DNA of 64,000 bases from DATBGO01 sp963695645 (GCA_963695645.1 CAVOHC010000014.1:1-64000), one strand, 5' to 3'; counted from the stretch's first letter, positions 25,660-34,627 are shown. Notes: generated from the letters alone by a model not told the origin. Program-made: numbers and translations.

Positions 25660-26106
25660 TCACGTTGCACTCGTGCCGAGCGCGGCCGCGATCTGCCGGA
25701 TGGCCTCTGCCTCGGCGGGGCTCACGTCCTGCCCGTCCTCCCTGTGCGCGGCCGCGACCTTGTCGACGAGGGTGAGGATGAAGCGCTGGTAGCCGTCGAC
25801 TTCCGCGGCGGCTGCCTTGCCGCCCAGCAGCGCCACCGCATCACGCAGGCGCGCGAGCCCGCTCGCCCTGAGCTCTTCGGGGGAGTGGTACCTCGCGTGG
25901 TCGACCTGGGGCTTAGCCGCCACGATCTCGTCGAGGAGCTCGCTCGCGCCGTGCTGAGCGCGGGCTTCGGCGTAAGCCTTCGACATCGCGATCGTCTCGC
26001 GGATCATCCCCCCGCGCGCAGCCGTGACTACGATCATGCCGGCAGTCGGCGGGCCCTCGAGGACTACTTTCCATTCCTCGGGCGAGAAAGCGGCCTTTGT
26101 CGTCAT
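25660..26106 (-). CDS. Conserved-looking hypothetical protein, helical
   Basis: 148 aa. It begins TTKAAFSPEEWKVVLEGPP and continues with AARGGMIRETIAMSKAYAEA; the whole is predicted as helical with alternating charge, and the C-terminus DVSPAEAEAIRQIAAALG resembles the tail of tellurite-resistance TerB-like or similar helical proteins. The 'SPEEW..vl.gP..aG..V..A...G..rE' pattern recurs in actinobacterial proteins of unknown function. Position gives no clue: convergent with the ASCH gene, divergent from the amidase. Confidence 0.78.
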   Translation of the reverse strand: MTTKAAFSPEEWKVVLEGPPTAGMIVVTAARGGMIRETIAMSKAYAEARAQHGASELLDEIVAAKPQVDHARYHSPEELRASGLARLRDAVALLGGKAAAAEVDGYQRFILTLVDKVAAAHREDGQDVSPAEAEAIRQIAAALGTSAT

Positions 26107-26346
26107 TCGTCACTCCTGTCCTCATGGGAAGTGCGGGCTTCGTTACGAGCGGAGAAAACGAAGACACGATAGCGAATATCCATGGCCAGAGCTGCAAACA
26201 CCCGCTCCGGCGAAGGTCATGGAGCCTGGGGTGCCCGGCAGACACGGCCGGCTGCGGGTCTGGCTGGGAGCCTGCGGCTTGCGGCAACGAGCACCAGTCC
26301 CGGCCCCAGCCCGGCGATCTGCACGCCTGGCGGGACATAATGAGCC

Positions 26347-27732
26347 ATGGCTGATTGGGTAGGGCGCACTGCGACCGAGATCGCGTCGGCCGTCCGGTCG
26401 GGGGATGTCACGGCCCGCGGCGTCGTCGCCGAGCATCTGGACAGGATCGCGAAGCTGAACGCGGAGCTGGGCGCTTTCGTGCGGGTCCGTTCGGCGGAGG
26501 CCCTCAGGGAAGCCGGGGAGATCGACGCGCGGGCCGACCGCGCGGAGCTGCGGCTCGCCGGGGTTCCGGTCGGGATCAAGGATAATCTGCCGGTCGCCGG
26601 GGAGCCGATGCGCCTCGGGAGCGCGGCGGCGCCGGACATCCCGCAGGACACCGATCACCCGGTGGTGGCGCGCCTACGCGCCGCCGGCGCTGTCGTCGTG
26701 GGGCTGACGAACCTGCCTGAGCTGGCGATATACCCGTTCACCGACAGCGCCTTCGGGATCGCGCGTAACCCGTGGGACCGCCGCCGGACCCCGGGCGGGT
26801 CGTCGGGGGGCGCCGCGGCGGCCGTGGCCTCGGCGATGGTCCCGGTCGCCCAGGGCAACGACGGGCTGGGGTCGATCCGCATCCCCGCGGCGGCCTGCGG
26901 GCTGTTCGGCATCAAACCAGGCCCCGGTGTCGTGCCCGCCCAGATCGGGGTGGACAGCTGGCGCGGCATGGCCGAGAACGGGCCGCTGGCCAGCACGGTC
27001 GCCGACGCCGCGCTCATGCTCGAGGTGATGGCCGGTGCCTCGTTCGACCTGGCCGAGCCGTCCGGGCTGCGCATCGCGGTGTCGGTCAAGCCGACCGGGC
27101 CGGGCATCATGGTGCACCGCTCGTTCACCGCGGCGGTCCGGAGCTGCGGGGACCTGCTGGCCAGCCTGGGGCACACCGTCACCAGCGAGGATCCCGCCTA
27201 TCCGCCGTGGTCCACGCCCGCGGCGATCGGGCGGTGGTTCAGCTGCTCGGTCGCCGAGGCGAAGCCCTTCCTGGCCGGCTCGCGGCTCGAACGCCGCACC
27301 CGCCGGCATGTCCGCGCGGGCCAGCTCATGATGAGCGTGTACCCGCCCCAAGACACCGACCGGGAACGGCTGCGCACAGCACTCGGGCCGTTCTTCGACC
27401 GCCACGATGTGCTCGTCATGCCCTCGCTGGGCCAGCTGTGTCCGGCCGCGCGGCGCCGGGGCGAGGAGTCGTGGCTGCGCAGCGTTGTCACGTCGATCAG
27501 GTTCGCCCCGATGACCGGAGTATGGAATCTGGCGGGCTTTCCGGCAGCCAGCGTGCCGACCGGGGCCTGCACGGCAGGGCTGCCGGGGTCGGTGCAGCTG
27601 GTCGCCGCGCCCGGCCGGGAAGCGGTGCTGCTCGCGCTCGCCGCCCAGCTGGAACGCTCGCGCGGCTGGCAGCGGCACGCGCCAGCGTACGATCCCGGCC
27701 AGCTGCGACCCCAGTCCGCGGCACGAGCGTAA
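26347..27732 (+). CDS. Amidase (amidase signature family)
   Basis: 461 aa. The Ser-cisSer-Lys triad is present: Lys in GVPVGIKDNLPV near residue 79, the signature GGSSGGAAAAVAS near 152-164, and the nucleophile region GNDGLGSIRIPAA near 175-187. Family members usually read GTDGGGSIR; the Gly-to-Leu change here is mild. It hydrolyses carboxamides, with unknown substrate. The downstream flavin oxidase is 236 nt away, so it is not tightly in an operon. Confidence 0.93.
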   Translation: MADWVGRTATEIASAVRSGDVTARGVVAEHLDRIAKLNAELGAFVRVRSAEALREAGEIDARADRAELRLAGVPVGIKDNLPVAGEPMRLGSAAAPDIPQDTDHPVVARLRAAGAVVVGLTNLPELAIYPFTDSAFGIARNPWDRRRTPGGSSGGAAAAVASAMVPVAQGNDGLGSIRIPAAACGLFGIKPGPGVVPAQIGVDSWRGMAENGPLASTVADAALMLEVMAGASFDLAEPSGLRIAVSVKPTGPGIMVHRSFTAAVRSCGDLLASLGHTVTSEDPAYPPWSTPAAIGRWFSCSVAEAKPFLAGSRLERRTRRHVRAGQLMMSVYPPQDTDRERLRTALGPFFDRHDVLVMPSLGQLCPAARRRGEESWLRSVVTSIRFAPMTGVWNLAGFPAASVPTGACTAGLPGSVQLVAAPGREAVLLALAAQLERSRGWQRHAPAYDPGQLRPQSAARA

Positions 27733-27968
27733 GCCGGGAGACCCCAAACCCGGCACACCGGCGTTTCACCTGATCTCCACGGGTTCTGCAGCCGGCCTTC
27801 ACGTGGCACTGGTCGGCTGCCCTGACGGCTGCGCGGTCCCGGACCGTCGTCGCGCGGACACGCGCCGCCGAGGCGGGCGCGCTGAGCTGGGCGCGGGCCC
27901 GCTGCCAGGATCGTCCACGGCGAAATACAATGTCCGCGTGCACTGAGGTCCATGGAGGGGGAGCAGGC

Positions 27969-29366
27969 ATGACGCAGACGGCGAGCCGAGGGATCCAGGA
28001 ACTGCGCAGGGCGATGGAGGGACCCGTCATCGCGCCCGGCGACCCGGACTTCGATGACGGGCGCCGGGTGTGGAACGCGGGGATCGACCGGCATCCGTCA
28101 GTGATCGCCCGCTGTGCCTCGGCCGCGGACGTGGTCGAGGCGATCGGACTGGGACGCGAGCACCAGCTGGAGATATCCGTACGCGGCGGCGCACACAACA
28201 CCGCGGGCACGGCCGTCTGCGATGACGGGGTGATGATCGACCTCAGCCTGCTCAACTCGGTGACGGTCGATCCGGGCGCGCAGCGGGCGCGGGTCGGCGG
28301 CGGGGCGCTGCTGGGAGACCTGGACGCCGCGACCCTGGCCCACGGGCTGGCCGTCCCGGCCGGATTGATCAGCCACACCGGAGTCGGGGGGCTGACCCTG
28401 GGCGGCGGCATGGGCTGGCTGACCCGCCAGTTCGGCCTGAGCATCGACAACCTGGCCGCCGCCGACGTAGTCACCGCCGACGGCCGGGTGCTGCGTGCGG
28501 CAGCGGACGAGCATCCCGACCTGTTCTGGGCGATCCGCGGGGGCGGCGGCAACTTCGGCGTCGTCACCTCGTTCGAGTTCCGGCTGCACGAGCTCGATCC
28601 GATGGTCCAGTTCGGGCTGTTCTTCTGGAGCATCGACCAGGGCGCCGAGGGGCTGCAGCTGGCCAGCGAGATCACCGCGGCGATGCCGCCGGGTATCAAC
28701 GCGGTGATTGGCGCGCTGAACGCGCCGCCGGCGCCATTCGTACCGCAGCAGTACCACTTCGCCCCCGGCTATGCCCTGCTGCTGACCGGGTTCGGAGCCG
28801 CCGAGGAGCACGAGAAGCTCGCCGCGGAGATCCGCCGGAAGGTCCCGCCGCTCTTCGACCTGGTCACCCCCATGCCCTACCTCGAGCTGCAGAAGATGCT
28901 CGACGGGGCCAACGCGTGGGGCTCGCACTGCTATGAGAAAGGCACCTACGTCGAGGACCTGTCGGACGAGGTCATCGAGGTGATCACCGAGCAGGTCCCG
29001 GGTAAGAACTCGCCGATGTCCCTGATGCTGCTCTACCGGCTCGACGGCGCTTACAGCCAGGTCGGTGACGACGAGACAGCCTTCAGCGGCGGGCGCTCGC
29101 CGCGATACGGCACCTTCATCGTCGGCGTCGCGCCGGACGCCGGCCTGCTGGCCGCCGATCGCCGCTGGGTCCGCGACTTCTGGTCGGCGCTGCGCCCGCA
29201 CGCCATCGGCAGCGGCGACGGCTACGTCAACGGCACGGCTGACTACCAGAATGACCGGGTCCGCGGCAGCTATGGCGCGGCTAAGTACGAGCGGCTGGCG
29301 AGGATCAAGGCTGATTACGACCCAGGCAACGTGTTCCACGTCAACGCCAACATCGCGCCTGCCTGA
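27969..29366 (+). CDS. FAD-dependent oxidase, berberine-bridge (BBE) type
   Basis: 465 aa from the ATG at 27969, with GGAGGGGGAG before it; the frame opens 13 codons earlier but lacks a site. The FAD_binding_4 domain shows ISVRGGAHNTAGT near residue 73, whose His is the usual covalent FAD attachment site, and HTGVGGLTLGGGMGWLTRQF. The C-terminal BBE segment (KYERLARIKADYDPGNVFHV) is present. The second, Cys-type FAD linkage position is occupied by HTGVGG, so mono-covalent binding is likely. Substrates range from sugars to alkaloids. Confidence 0.92.
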   Translation: MTQTASRGIQELRRAMEGPVIAPGDPDFDDGRRVWNAGIDRHPSVIARCASAADVVEAIGLGREHQLEISVRGGAHNTAGTAVCDDGVMIDLSLLNSVTVDPGAQRARVGGGALLGDLDAATLAHGLAVPAGLISHTGVGGLTLGGGMGWLTRQFGLSIDNLAAADVVTADGRVLRAAADEHPDLFWAIRGGGGNFGVVTSFEFRLHELDPMVQFGLFFWSIDQGAEGLQLASEITAAMPPGINAVIGALNAPPAPFVPQQYHFAPGYALLLTGFGAAEEHEKLAAEIRRKVPPLFDLVTPMPYLELQKMLDGANAWGSHCYEKGTYVEDLSDEVIEVITEQVPGKNSPMSLMLLYRLDGAYSQVGDDETAFSGGRSPRYGTFIVGVAPDAGLLAADRRWVRDFWSALRPHAIGSGDGYVNGTADYQNDRVRGSYGAAKYERLARIKADYDPGNVFHVNANIAPA

Positions 29367-29940
29367 CCTGGCTCCTCATTTGCCGGCTGACGGTGTCCGT
29401 CAGACCCCGGCTCACCGGGGTGGCCGGGTTCCCCAGGGTGGCCTGGATTCCCCGGGGTGGCCGCGCTAGCCGGGGTTCCCCGGGGTGGCCGGGTTCCCCG
29501 GGGTGGCCGCGCTAGCCGGGGTGGCCGCGCGGTGTCGTAAAGCTGCACCCCGAGGCAGCTGCTGCCGAGGTAGCCTGCCATGAGCAGGGCAGCAAGATCG
29601 TCAGCGGCACGTCAGAGGGCGCGGACATGCCCTGACCCAGTGCCGGATTGCGTTCCTGCTATGCGGATTCCGGCTGGTGGCTGTATCTGCCGCCATCCAG
29701 GCTGCTCTTCATTAATGCCCGGGTGCACCTGGCCGTCGCCAGCGGTCGCTGGCGGGTCCAGGGATCCGGGCTTGGTTCTGGGCGGGCCGGCTCGGCTCGG
29801 GCGGGACGCACGGTGCAGGGTCACCCCTGGGCTGTGCCTTCGGGCCGCCCGCCGGTGGCCTGCAGTGCCCTGACGCTGTCCCGAATTTGCTGCCCAGTAA
29901 CCGGAAACTCCGGTCAGGCTCTCATCGAGGAGGACTCGCC
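29367..29940. repeat. Intergenic region with an irregular GC-rich tandem array
   Basis: 574 nt between the BBE oxidase and the DUF4232 gene. From 29412 to 29530 it holds an irregular array built from GGGGTGGCCGGGTTCCCC and GGGGTGGCCGCGCTAGCC blocks (about 18 nt each, six or seven copies). The remaining 400 nt show no convincing gene; a promoter for the downstream secreted protein is expected close to 29900. Confidence 0.8.
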
Positions 29941-30504
29941 ATGAAGCTCACCACTCGCGCCGCGCGCCGGATCAGCGCCGCGGCCGCGGCGGCCTGCGCC
30001 GCCATCTTCGTGCCCGCGATCGCGCTGGCCGCACCGGCATCACCTGCCAGCCAGGCATCACCTGCCAGCCAGGCATCACCCGCTGCCGTTCGCCTGTGCG
30101 AGACGCCAGGCCTCGTGATCTGGCTGGACACCAACGGCAGCGGAACTCTCGGCAGCGTCTTCTACCATCTGGAGTTCACCAACCTGTCCGGGCATCGCTG
30201 CACGCTGAACGGCTTCCCCTTCCTGGCCGCTGTCGACCTGCACGGACACCAGGTGGGCCGCCGGGCCTCCTTCAATCACTCCACCCCGCACCTGATAACG
30301 CTGGGCAACGGCAAGACCGCCACGGCGGTGCTGCAAGTGGTGGACGCCGGCAACTACCCGAAGGCAGCGTGCCACCCGGTCACCGCCGCCGGGCTGCGCG
30401 TGTACCCGCCGAACCAGACCAGGTCCAAGATCGTTCCGTTCCCGTTCGCGGCCTGCTCGAGAGTGAGCCCGCACATCCTGTTCGTAGGGCCAGTGAGGAA
30501 GTAA
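29941..30504 (+). CDS. Secreted DUF4232 domain protein
   Basis: 187 aa with GAGGAGG upstream. A signal peptide is clear: basic start KLTTRAARR, hydrophobic AAAAACAAIFVPAIALA and an A-x-A cleavage site near residue 31. After it comes a short repeat (SPASQ, 18-nt DNA units) and then a DUF4232 domain: LVIWLDTNGSGTLGSVFYHL, FTNLSGHRCTLNGFP, LGNGKTATAVLQ, with paired Cys. DUF4232 proteins are exported actinobacterial proteins of unknown function. It is convergent with an oxidoreductase gene across an array. Confidence 0.88.
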   Translation: MKLTTRAARRISAAAAAACAAIFVPAIALAAPASPASQASPASQASPAAVRLCETPGLVIWLDTNGSGTLGSVFYHLEFTNLSGHRCTLNGFPFLAAVDLHGHQVGRRASFNHSTPHLITLGNGKTATAVLQVVDAGNYPKAACHPVTAAGLRVYPPNQTRSKIVPFPFAACSRVSPHILFVGPVRK

Positions 30505-30587
30505 CGCTGGCGGGCAATCGCCAGTCAGGCCCTGCCGTCCCAGGGCTACGCGAAGCTGCCCAGGTCAGCGAGCCCGGGCGATGTCGC

Positions 30588-30815
30588 CGACGTCGCCCGG
30601 GTCAGCCCGGGTCGGCCCGGGTGAGCCCGAGTCGCCGGGTCACCCGGGTCGGCCCGGGGTCGCCGGGTTGGCTCGGGTCAGCCCGGGTCGCCTGGTCAGT
30701 CCGGGTCAGCCTGGGTCGGCCCGGGGTCGCCGGGTCAGCCTGGGGTCAGCCCGGGGTCGCCGGGTCGGCCCCCGGGTCAGTCGGGATCGCCGGGTCGGCC
30801 CCGGGTCAGTCGGGC
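30588..30815. repeat. Irregular GGGTCGGCC/GGGTCAGCC array between convergent genes
   Basis: A run of short units of 9-16 nt (CCGGGTCGGCC, CCGGGTCAGCC, GGGGTCGCCGG) fills most of the gap between the DUF4232 stop and the oxidoreductase stop and overlaps the last codons of the latter by about 10 nt. The order is irregular, unlike the clean 13-nt array near otsA. Several inverted pairs are possible, so it could act as a bidirectional terminator. Confidence 0.8.
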
Positions 30816-31756
30816 GGGCGGGTGGGAAGAAGGACGATCTTGCCCCGCAGGTGCCGCTCCTCCAGCTGCGTATACGCGTCCCGCACCTGCTCTAGCGGGT
30901 AAGTCCGGGCGATCGGGAGCGCTAGCTCGCCGACCGCGATCAGGCCGGCCAGTTCGGTCAAGACGGCGGCCGGATCCTCGACAGCGGCGATGCCCTCCAT
31001 CTTGGCACCGGTCCGCTGGGCCGCCGGCCAGTCGATGATCGTGTCGATTCGTACTCTCGGCACGCCAAGCTCGATGGCCAGATCTACGTAACCGCCGCCG
31101 AAGCAGTCGATAAAGGCGTCAATGCCCCGCGGGACGGCGGCCTTCAGGCGGTCGGCCAGGCCCTCGCCGTAGGTCACCGGGGTGACCCGGAGAAATGTCA
31201 GCCAGTCGGCGTTGGCCGGGCCGGCGATACCGATCACGGTGGCTCCGGCGCGGCGTGCGAGCTGCACAGTCACAGATCCGACCCCGCCGGCTGCCGCGGA
31301 GACCGCCACCGTGTCACCGGGCCTGGCGGTCACGGCGCGGACCGCCGACCAGGCGGTGACGCCGGCCACGTACAGGGAACCTGCAGCCTCCCAGGAAATC
31401 CCGGCAGGCTTGGGTACCACCTGGCCGGCCGGAACGCTGACGGCCTCGGCGTGGCTGCCCCGTTCCTCGGTCCAGCCGATCACCTCCGCGCCTACGCTCA
31501 CCGACGAGACACCGTCACCCACCTCGGTCACGACACCGGCGAAATCGCTGCCCTCGCCCTCGGGGAAATGGGCCGGCCATCGGTCGTGCAGGAGCCCCTG
31601 CCTGATCGCGGCCTCGCCCGGGTTGATGGATGCCGCCACCACCTGCACGACCACCCGACCAGGGACGGCCGCGGGCCGGGGTACCTCGGCCACCTGAAGT
31701 TCTTCCGTCCCGCCGTAACGCTCGAATCGCACCGCTCGCATCGTCTTCTCGGCCAT
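30806..31756 (-). CDS. NADP-dependent quinone oxidoreductase-like protein (MDR family)
   Basis: 316 aa from the ATG at 31756. It has the GroES-like N-terminal domain (RAVRFERYGGTEELQVAEVP, then VVAASINPGEAAIR) and a Rossmann domain with the motif VSAAAGGVGSVTVQLARRAG near residue 153. No Zn-binding Cys cluster is seen, so it belongs to the zinc-free quinone-oxidoreductase/crotonyl-CoA-reductase-like branch. The C-terminus YPLEQVRDAYTQLEERHLRGK is typical. The 3' end merges with the repeat array. Confidence 0.92.
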   Translation of the reverse strand: MAEKTMRAVRFERYGGTEELQVAEVPRPAAVPGRVVVQVVAASINPGEAAIRQGLLHDRWPAHFPEGEGSDFAGVVTEVGDGVSSVSVGAEVIGWTEERGSHAEAVSVPAGQVVPKPAGISWEAAGSLYVAGVTAWSAVRAVTARPGDTVAVSAAAGGVGSVTVQLARRAGATVIGIAGPANADWLTFLRVTPVTYGEGLADRLKAAVPRGIDAFIDCFGGGYVDLAIELGVPRVRIDTIIDWPAAQRTGAKMEGIAAVEDPAAVLTELAGLIAVGELALPIARTYPLEQVRDAYTQLEERHLRGKIVLLPTRPPD

Positions 31757-31956
31757 GCACGCTGCAACCGACCGCACAGGCGGATCTGTTCCTTCGGCCC
31801 GGGCCGTTCCCCCGGCACCGGCACGCGTGGCCGTGACGAGCCTCCGGCCACAGTTCGCCGCTGGCTGAGTAGCTGTATGGTGAAGCCCCGGGCAGCGGGC
31901 CCTCGGCCGGCGGACTCGAAGGTCTGTCAGGGCAGTGAACAGCAAGGTGGCACGCG

Positions 31957-32574
31957 ATGGCAGCCCGATCTCCCGAGGAGGACAGGGCGGCTATCGCGGC
32001 ACACCTGGCCAGCTTCAGCCGCATCGCGGTGCCTCAAGCGGGCCTGAAGGCCGCGTCGGTCGCCGTCTGCATTCTGGATCAGCAGGATGTGTGCTCGCTG
32101 CTGATCACCAGAAGAGCGCTGAGCTTGCGTTCCCATCCTGGTCAATGGGCTCTGCCCGGCGGGGTTCGCGATGCGGGCGAGTCAGTGCAGGACGCTGCCA
32201 GGAGGGAACTGCGCGAAGAAACGGGCGTAGCGGTCGCGCCACGCGATGTCCTGGGGCTACTCGATGATTACGTCACCCGGTCCGGTTACCTGATGACGCC
32301 GGTGGTCGTGTGGGGCGGCCAGGTCAGCGCCGCGATGAGAGCGCCTGCATCCGAGGTCGCTCAGATACACGTGATCCCGCTGGCCGACCTGGACGTCGCG
32401 CCCAGGCTGCTGCGTATTCCTGAATCTAAGTCGCCGGTCATCCAGCTGCCGCTCCTTGGCCGGTACCTCCATGCGCCGACGGCCGCGATCGTCTACCAGT
32501 TCTGCCAGGTGGCGCTGCACGGCCGCGCGATCAGGGTGTCACATTTCGAGCAGCCTGTTTTCGCCTGGAAGTAG
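31957..32574 (+). CDS. Nudix hydrolase, CoA-pyrophosphatase-like
   Basis: 205 aa. The Nudix box is complete: GGVRDAGESVQDAARRELREETG read as G-x5-E-x7-REUxEExG near residues 68-90 (shown in part only). Upstream, LLITRRALSLRSHPGQWALP resembles the UPF0035 (CoA diphosphatase NudL) pattern 'R....hxGqvsfPGG', with changes. The product is a nucleoside diphosphate derivative hydrolase; the substrate is probably CoA or an NDP-linked molecule (inference). AAGGTGG precedes the ATG. Confidence 0.9.
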   Translation: MAARSPEEDRAAIAAHLASFSRIAVPQAGLKAASVAVCILDQQDVCSLLITRRALSLRSHPGQWALPGGVRDAGESVQDAARRELREETGVAVAPRDVLGLLDDYVTRSGYLMTPVVVWGGQVSAAMRAPASEVAQIHVIPLADLDVAPRLLRIPESKSPVIQLPLLGRYLHAPTAAIVYQFCQVALHGRAIRVSHFEQPVFAWK

Positions 32575-32642
32575 TACGGCGCTCCGGTCGGGTCTTTTAT
32601 TTCTCCACGCGCCGATGGCGCATCTGGAAAACGCCGCTGGCT

Positions 32643-33257
32643 TCACCCCGATGTGCCGTCGGCGCTATTGACCCCCGGACCTTCGAGCATGGCCTCTGTT
32701 CCTGCGCGGGCTATCTGCTGGGCTTCGTGGTCGCTCATGGGCGGCCCGATGACCGGCTGACCGGTTTCGGCTGCGATGCGGCTCATGTCTTCCATGGGGA
32801 CGTTCAGCTGCGTGGTGGGGGGCAGGCTGGCCGTGGCGGCGGGGATCCCGACGGCCTGGATGAAGCGCAGGAACGAGTCGTCCTGGTGAACTTGCAGCAT
32901 GCCGGCGGGCTGGCGGCCCAGCACGCGGAAGGTGTGCGGCACGCCTTTGGGCAGCACGACGTAGTCACCGGGCCTGGCCACGAAGGTGTGCTCACCGCAG
33001 CGCATGGCCAGCTGGCCGTCCAGCAGGTAGAAGCTGTCGTCCAAGTCGGGGTGCACGTGCAGCGGCGCCCCGCCGTCGGGCGAGACGGTCATCTCGATGA
33101 TGGCCGGCGAGCTATCGGCCGCCGGGGTGCGCAGGACGGCGAGGGAGTCGAAGAACCAGTATGCGGGCCCTTCGCCGGCGGCGGTGTGGGTGAGATGCGC
33201 CGGCGGGTGCTCAGCGGGCTCGGCTTGGCCGGTCCCCGGGGCGGCGTGCGTGGTCAT
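32643..33257 (-). CDS. Cupin domain protein
   Basis: 204 aa. The cupin barrel motifs are seen: PLHVHPDLDDSFYLLDGQLA (two His and acidic ligand in motif 1), then RPGDYVVLPKGVPHTFRV (motif 2 with its His). This is a metal-binding beta barrel; function as dioxygenase, isomerase or sensor is open. It lies 19 nt after the TetR gene on the same strand and is probably regulated by it. Its 3' end was duplicated to 35136-35228. Confidence 0.88.
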   Translation of the reverse strand: MTTHAAPGTGQAEPAEHPPAHLTHTAAGEGPAYWFFDSLAVLRTPAADSSPAIIEMTVSPDGGAPLHVHPDLDDSFYLLDGQLAMRCGEHTFVARPGDYVVLPKGVPHTFRVLGRQPAGMLQVHQDDSFLRFIQAVGIPAATASLPPTTQLNVPMEDMSRIAAETGQPVIGPPMSDHEAQQIARAGTEAMLEGPGVNSADGTSG

Positions 33258-33276
33258 GATTCCCCCTATGGCGTTG

Positions 33277-33870
33277 TTAGTCGTTTTCGCCGGCGTTCTC
33301 GCTGCGCAGTGCAGCGACCAGAACGTCCAGTGCCCAGGCGATGCCCTGCTGGGCTTCCCCGGCCGACAGGCCGGTTTCCTCGGTGATGGTCACCCACGCC
33401 GACAGGCTGCACAGGTAGGCGATGGCCGCCGAGCGGCACCGGGCCTCACCGGGCTCCAGATGCGAGGTGACCTCCGCCAGCACCGCAGTGATCGCCTGGA
33501 CCCGCCGGGCGCGGTGGCCGGACCGGGCGCGCCTGCCGAGACTGCTGTGCAGCATCGACTTGGTCAGCTGCGGGTGCCGGGCGCCTGCGGCCGCTGCCCG
33601 CAAGAATTCGGAGCTGATCTCCTCCGGGCTGCCGATCTCGGTTCGCAACCCGAGCCGGGCCACTATGTGATCACCGGCGGCCGAGAACAGCTCGTCGCGG
33701 GTAGCGAAGTAGCGGTAAAGCGTGCGGGTGGAGACCCCTGCGTCGGCCGCCACCCGGGGCAGCGCGATGTCGTCGGGGTCCAGGGTCTCCAGGAGGTCCG
33801 CCAGCGAGTCCAGGATCGCCTCCCGGACCACGGCCGCCTGCCGTTCCCGAAGCGAAGACCCGGCGCTCAT
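33277..33870 (-). CDS. TetR/AcrR family regulator
   Basis: 197 aa from the ATG at 33870; the longer frame reaching 34047 runs through an AraC remnant. The helix-turn-helix is typical: VREAILDSLADLLETLDPDD then VAADAGVSTRTLYRYFATRDELF near residues 37-59. The ligand domain is divergent, as usual. It leads a two-gene operon with the cupin gene. An 18-bp perfect palindrome lies 8 nt upstream of the start and is the likely operator for autoregulation. Confidence 0.92.
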   Translation of the reverse strand: MSAGSSLRERQAAVVREAILDSLADLLETLDPDDIALPRVAADAGVSTRTLYRYFATRDELFSAAGDHIVARLGLRTEIGSPEEISSEFLRAAAAGARHPQLTKSMLHSSLGRRARSGHRARRVQAITAVLAEVTSHLEPGEARCRSAAIAYLCSLSAWVTITEETGLSAGEAQQGIAWALDVLVAALRSENAGEND

Positions 33871-33878
33871 GTCACGAG

Positions 33879-33896
33879 CATGCCATCGATGGCATG
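33879..33896. promoter_or_regulatory. 18-bp perfect palindrome, probable TetR operator
   Basis: CATGCCATCGATGGCATG is perfectly self-complementary and lies 8 nt upstream of the TetR start codon, on the transcript's leader. TetR-type dimers commonly bind such sites to repress their own operon. The binding assignment is inferred from symmetry and position. Confidence 0.65.
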
Positions 33897-33929
33897 AGCA
33901 TGTCAAAGGCTCCGGACAGCGCCCGCAGC

Positions 33930-34063
33930 ATGACGCGGGCGCAGGAACTGCTCGAGCGCGCCGAGAGCAGCGCCGAGCAGATCGCGGCCGAGGCGGGCGG
34001 ACCGCGCTGATGCTGCGCAGGCACTTCGATCGCAGGTGTGGGATCACGCCGCAGGCTTACCGC
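33930..34063 (+). pseudogene. AraC-family (GlxA-like) regulator, C-terminal remnant with frameshift
   Basis: One frame reads MTRAQELLERAESSAEQIAA then EAGG and stops; the next frame continues TALMLRRHFDRRCGITPQAYR. Joined, these give the two helix-turn-helix halves of an AraC regulator ('..A..LLE.s..s.eqIAaeaGFG...LRRHF.rr.G.tPqaYR'). A one-nucleotide shift separates them near 33998-34005. The N-terminal ligand domain is absent. It is a decayed fragment inside the duplicated segment. Confidence 0.65.
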
Positions 34064-34191
34064 CCCGTACCTTCAGCCAGCCAGCCCCCGCCCCGTGGTC
34101 AGCCACTGGGACGTTGGCAGCGAGATCGCCGCGCGGCCCGGCCCCGCCCCGAGGGCGAGCCGGGCCGCGCTGGGGCCCCCGCGGAGGCCGG

Positions 34192-34284
34192 CTACCTGAC
34201 GATCTGGATGACGCGCTCCATGCCGAGCTGGGCGCGCTCGCGGTGGTCCTGGGTGTCCATGAAGCACGCCAGCACCCAGTACCC
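34192..34284 (-). pseudogene. C-terminal fragment of the secreted protein found at 36248-37102
   Basis: Thirty codons and a TAG reading GYWVLACFMDTQDHRERAQL then GMERVIQIVR are nearly identical to the end of the 284-aa secreted protein (HREHTQL in the intact copy). Similarity stops sharply at 34284/36340. It is part of the 169-nt duplicated block and has no start codon or signal peptide. Confidence 0.85.
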
Positions 34285-34351
34285 ATTTCGCGCTGATGCC
34301 ATCGCCTCAATAAAACTGGCTGGTCACATCCCTATGCGGCATCGCTGGTCG

Positions 34352-34624
34352 TTACAGATCCAGCCCTCGGTACACATCCCGGCGGTGCCCGACCACCGCG
34401 ACAGTAACGACATGCGCGGCCTCATCCACAACATAAATCACTCGGTAGTCGCCCGCACGGATTCGTAGCCACGGCCGGTGACCCTTGAGCGCGACGGCAC
34501 CGGCAGGCCGGGGATCATCGGCTAGGGCGCGCATCGCGGCCAGCACGTCCTTACGTGCCACCGCATCTAAGTGACGCAGCGACTTGCGGACACGCGGACG
34601 CGCCTGGACCGCATAAGCCGCCAT
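34352..34624 (-). CDS. RelE/ParE-family toxin
   Basis: 90 aa. The RelE fold is recognisable: YAVQARPRVRKSLRHLDAVA at the N-terminus, LADDPRPAGAVALKGHRPWL and the C-terminal strand pair RIRAGDYRVIYVVDEAAHVV with VGHRRDVYRG. Such toxins cleave mRNA on ribosomes or act on gyrase. The antitoxin gene ends 3 nt upstream on the same strand, the usual order. The pair sits between the two copies of the duplicated segment. Confidence 0.92.
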   Translation of the reverse strand: MAAYAVQARPRVRKSLRHLDAVARKDVLAAMRALADDPRPAGAVALKGHRPWLRIRAGDYRVIYVVDEAAHVVTVAVVGHRRDVYRGLDL

Positions 34625-34627
34625 GAG

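Larger units (their letters stand above)
32605..34284. repeat. Segmental duplication, copy 1 (intact cupin-TetR side)
   Basis: Three blocks in this span recur in the same order at 35136-36340: 32605-32698 (94 nt, the end of the cupin gene), 33421-33477 (57 nt, inside the TetR gene) and 34116-34284 (169 nt). Identity is high (roughly 90% or more by eye). Here the cupin and TetR genes are intact and the last block carries only the final 30 codons of the secreted-protein gene found whole at 36248-37102. Confidence 0.85.
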
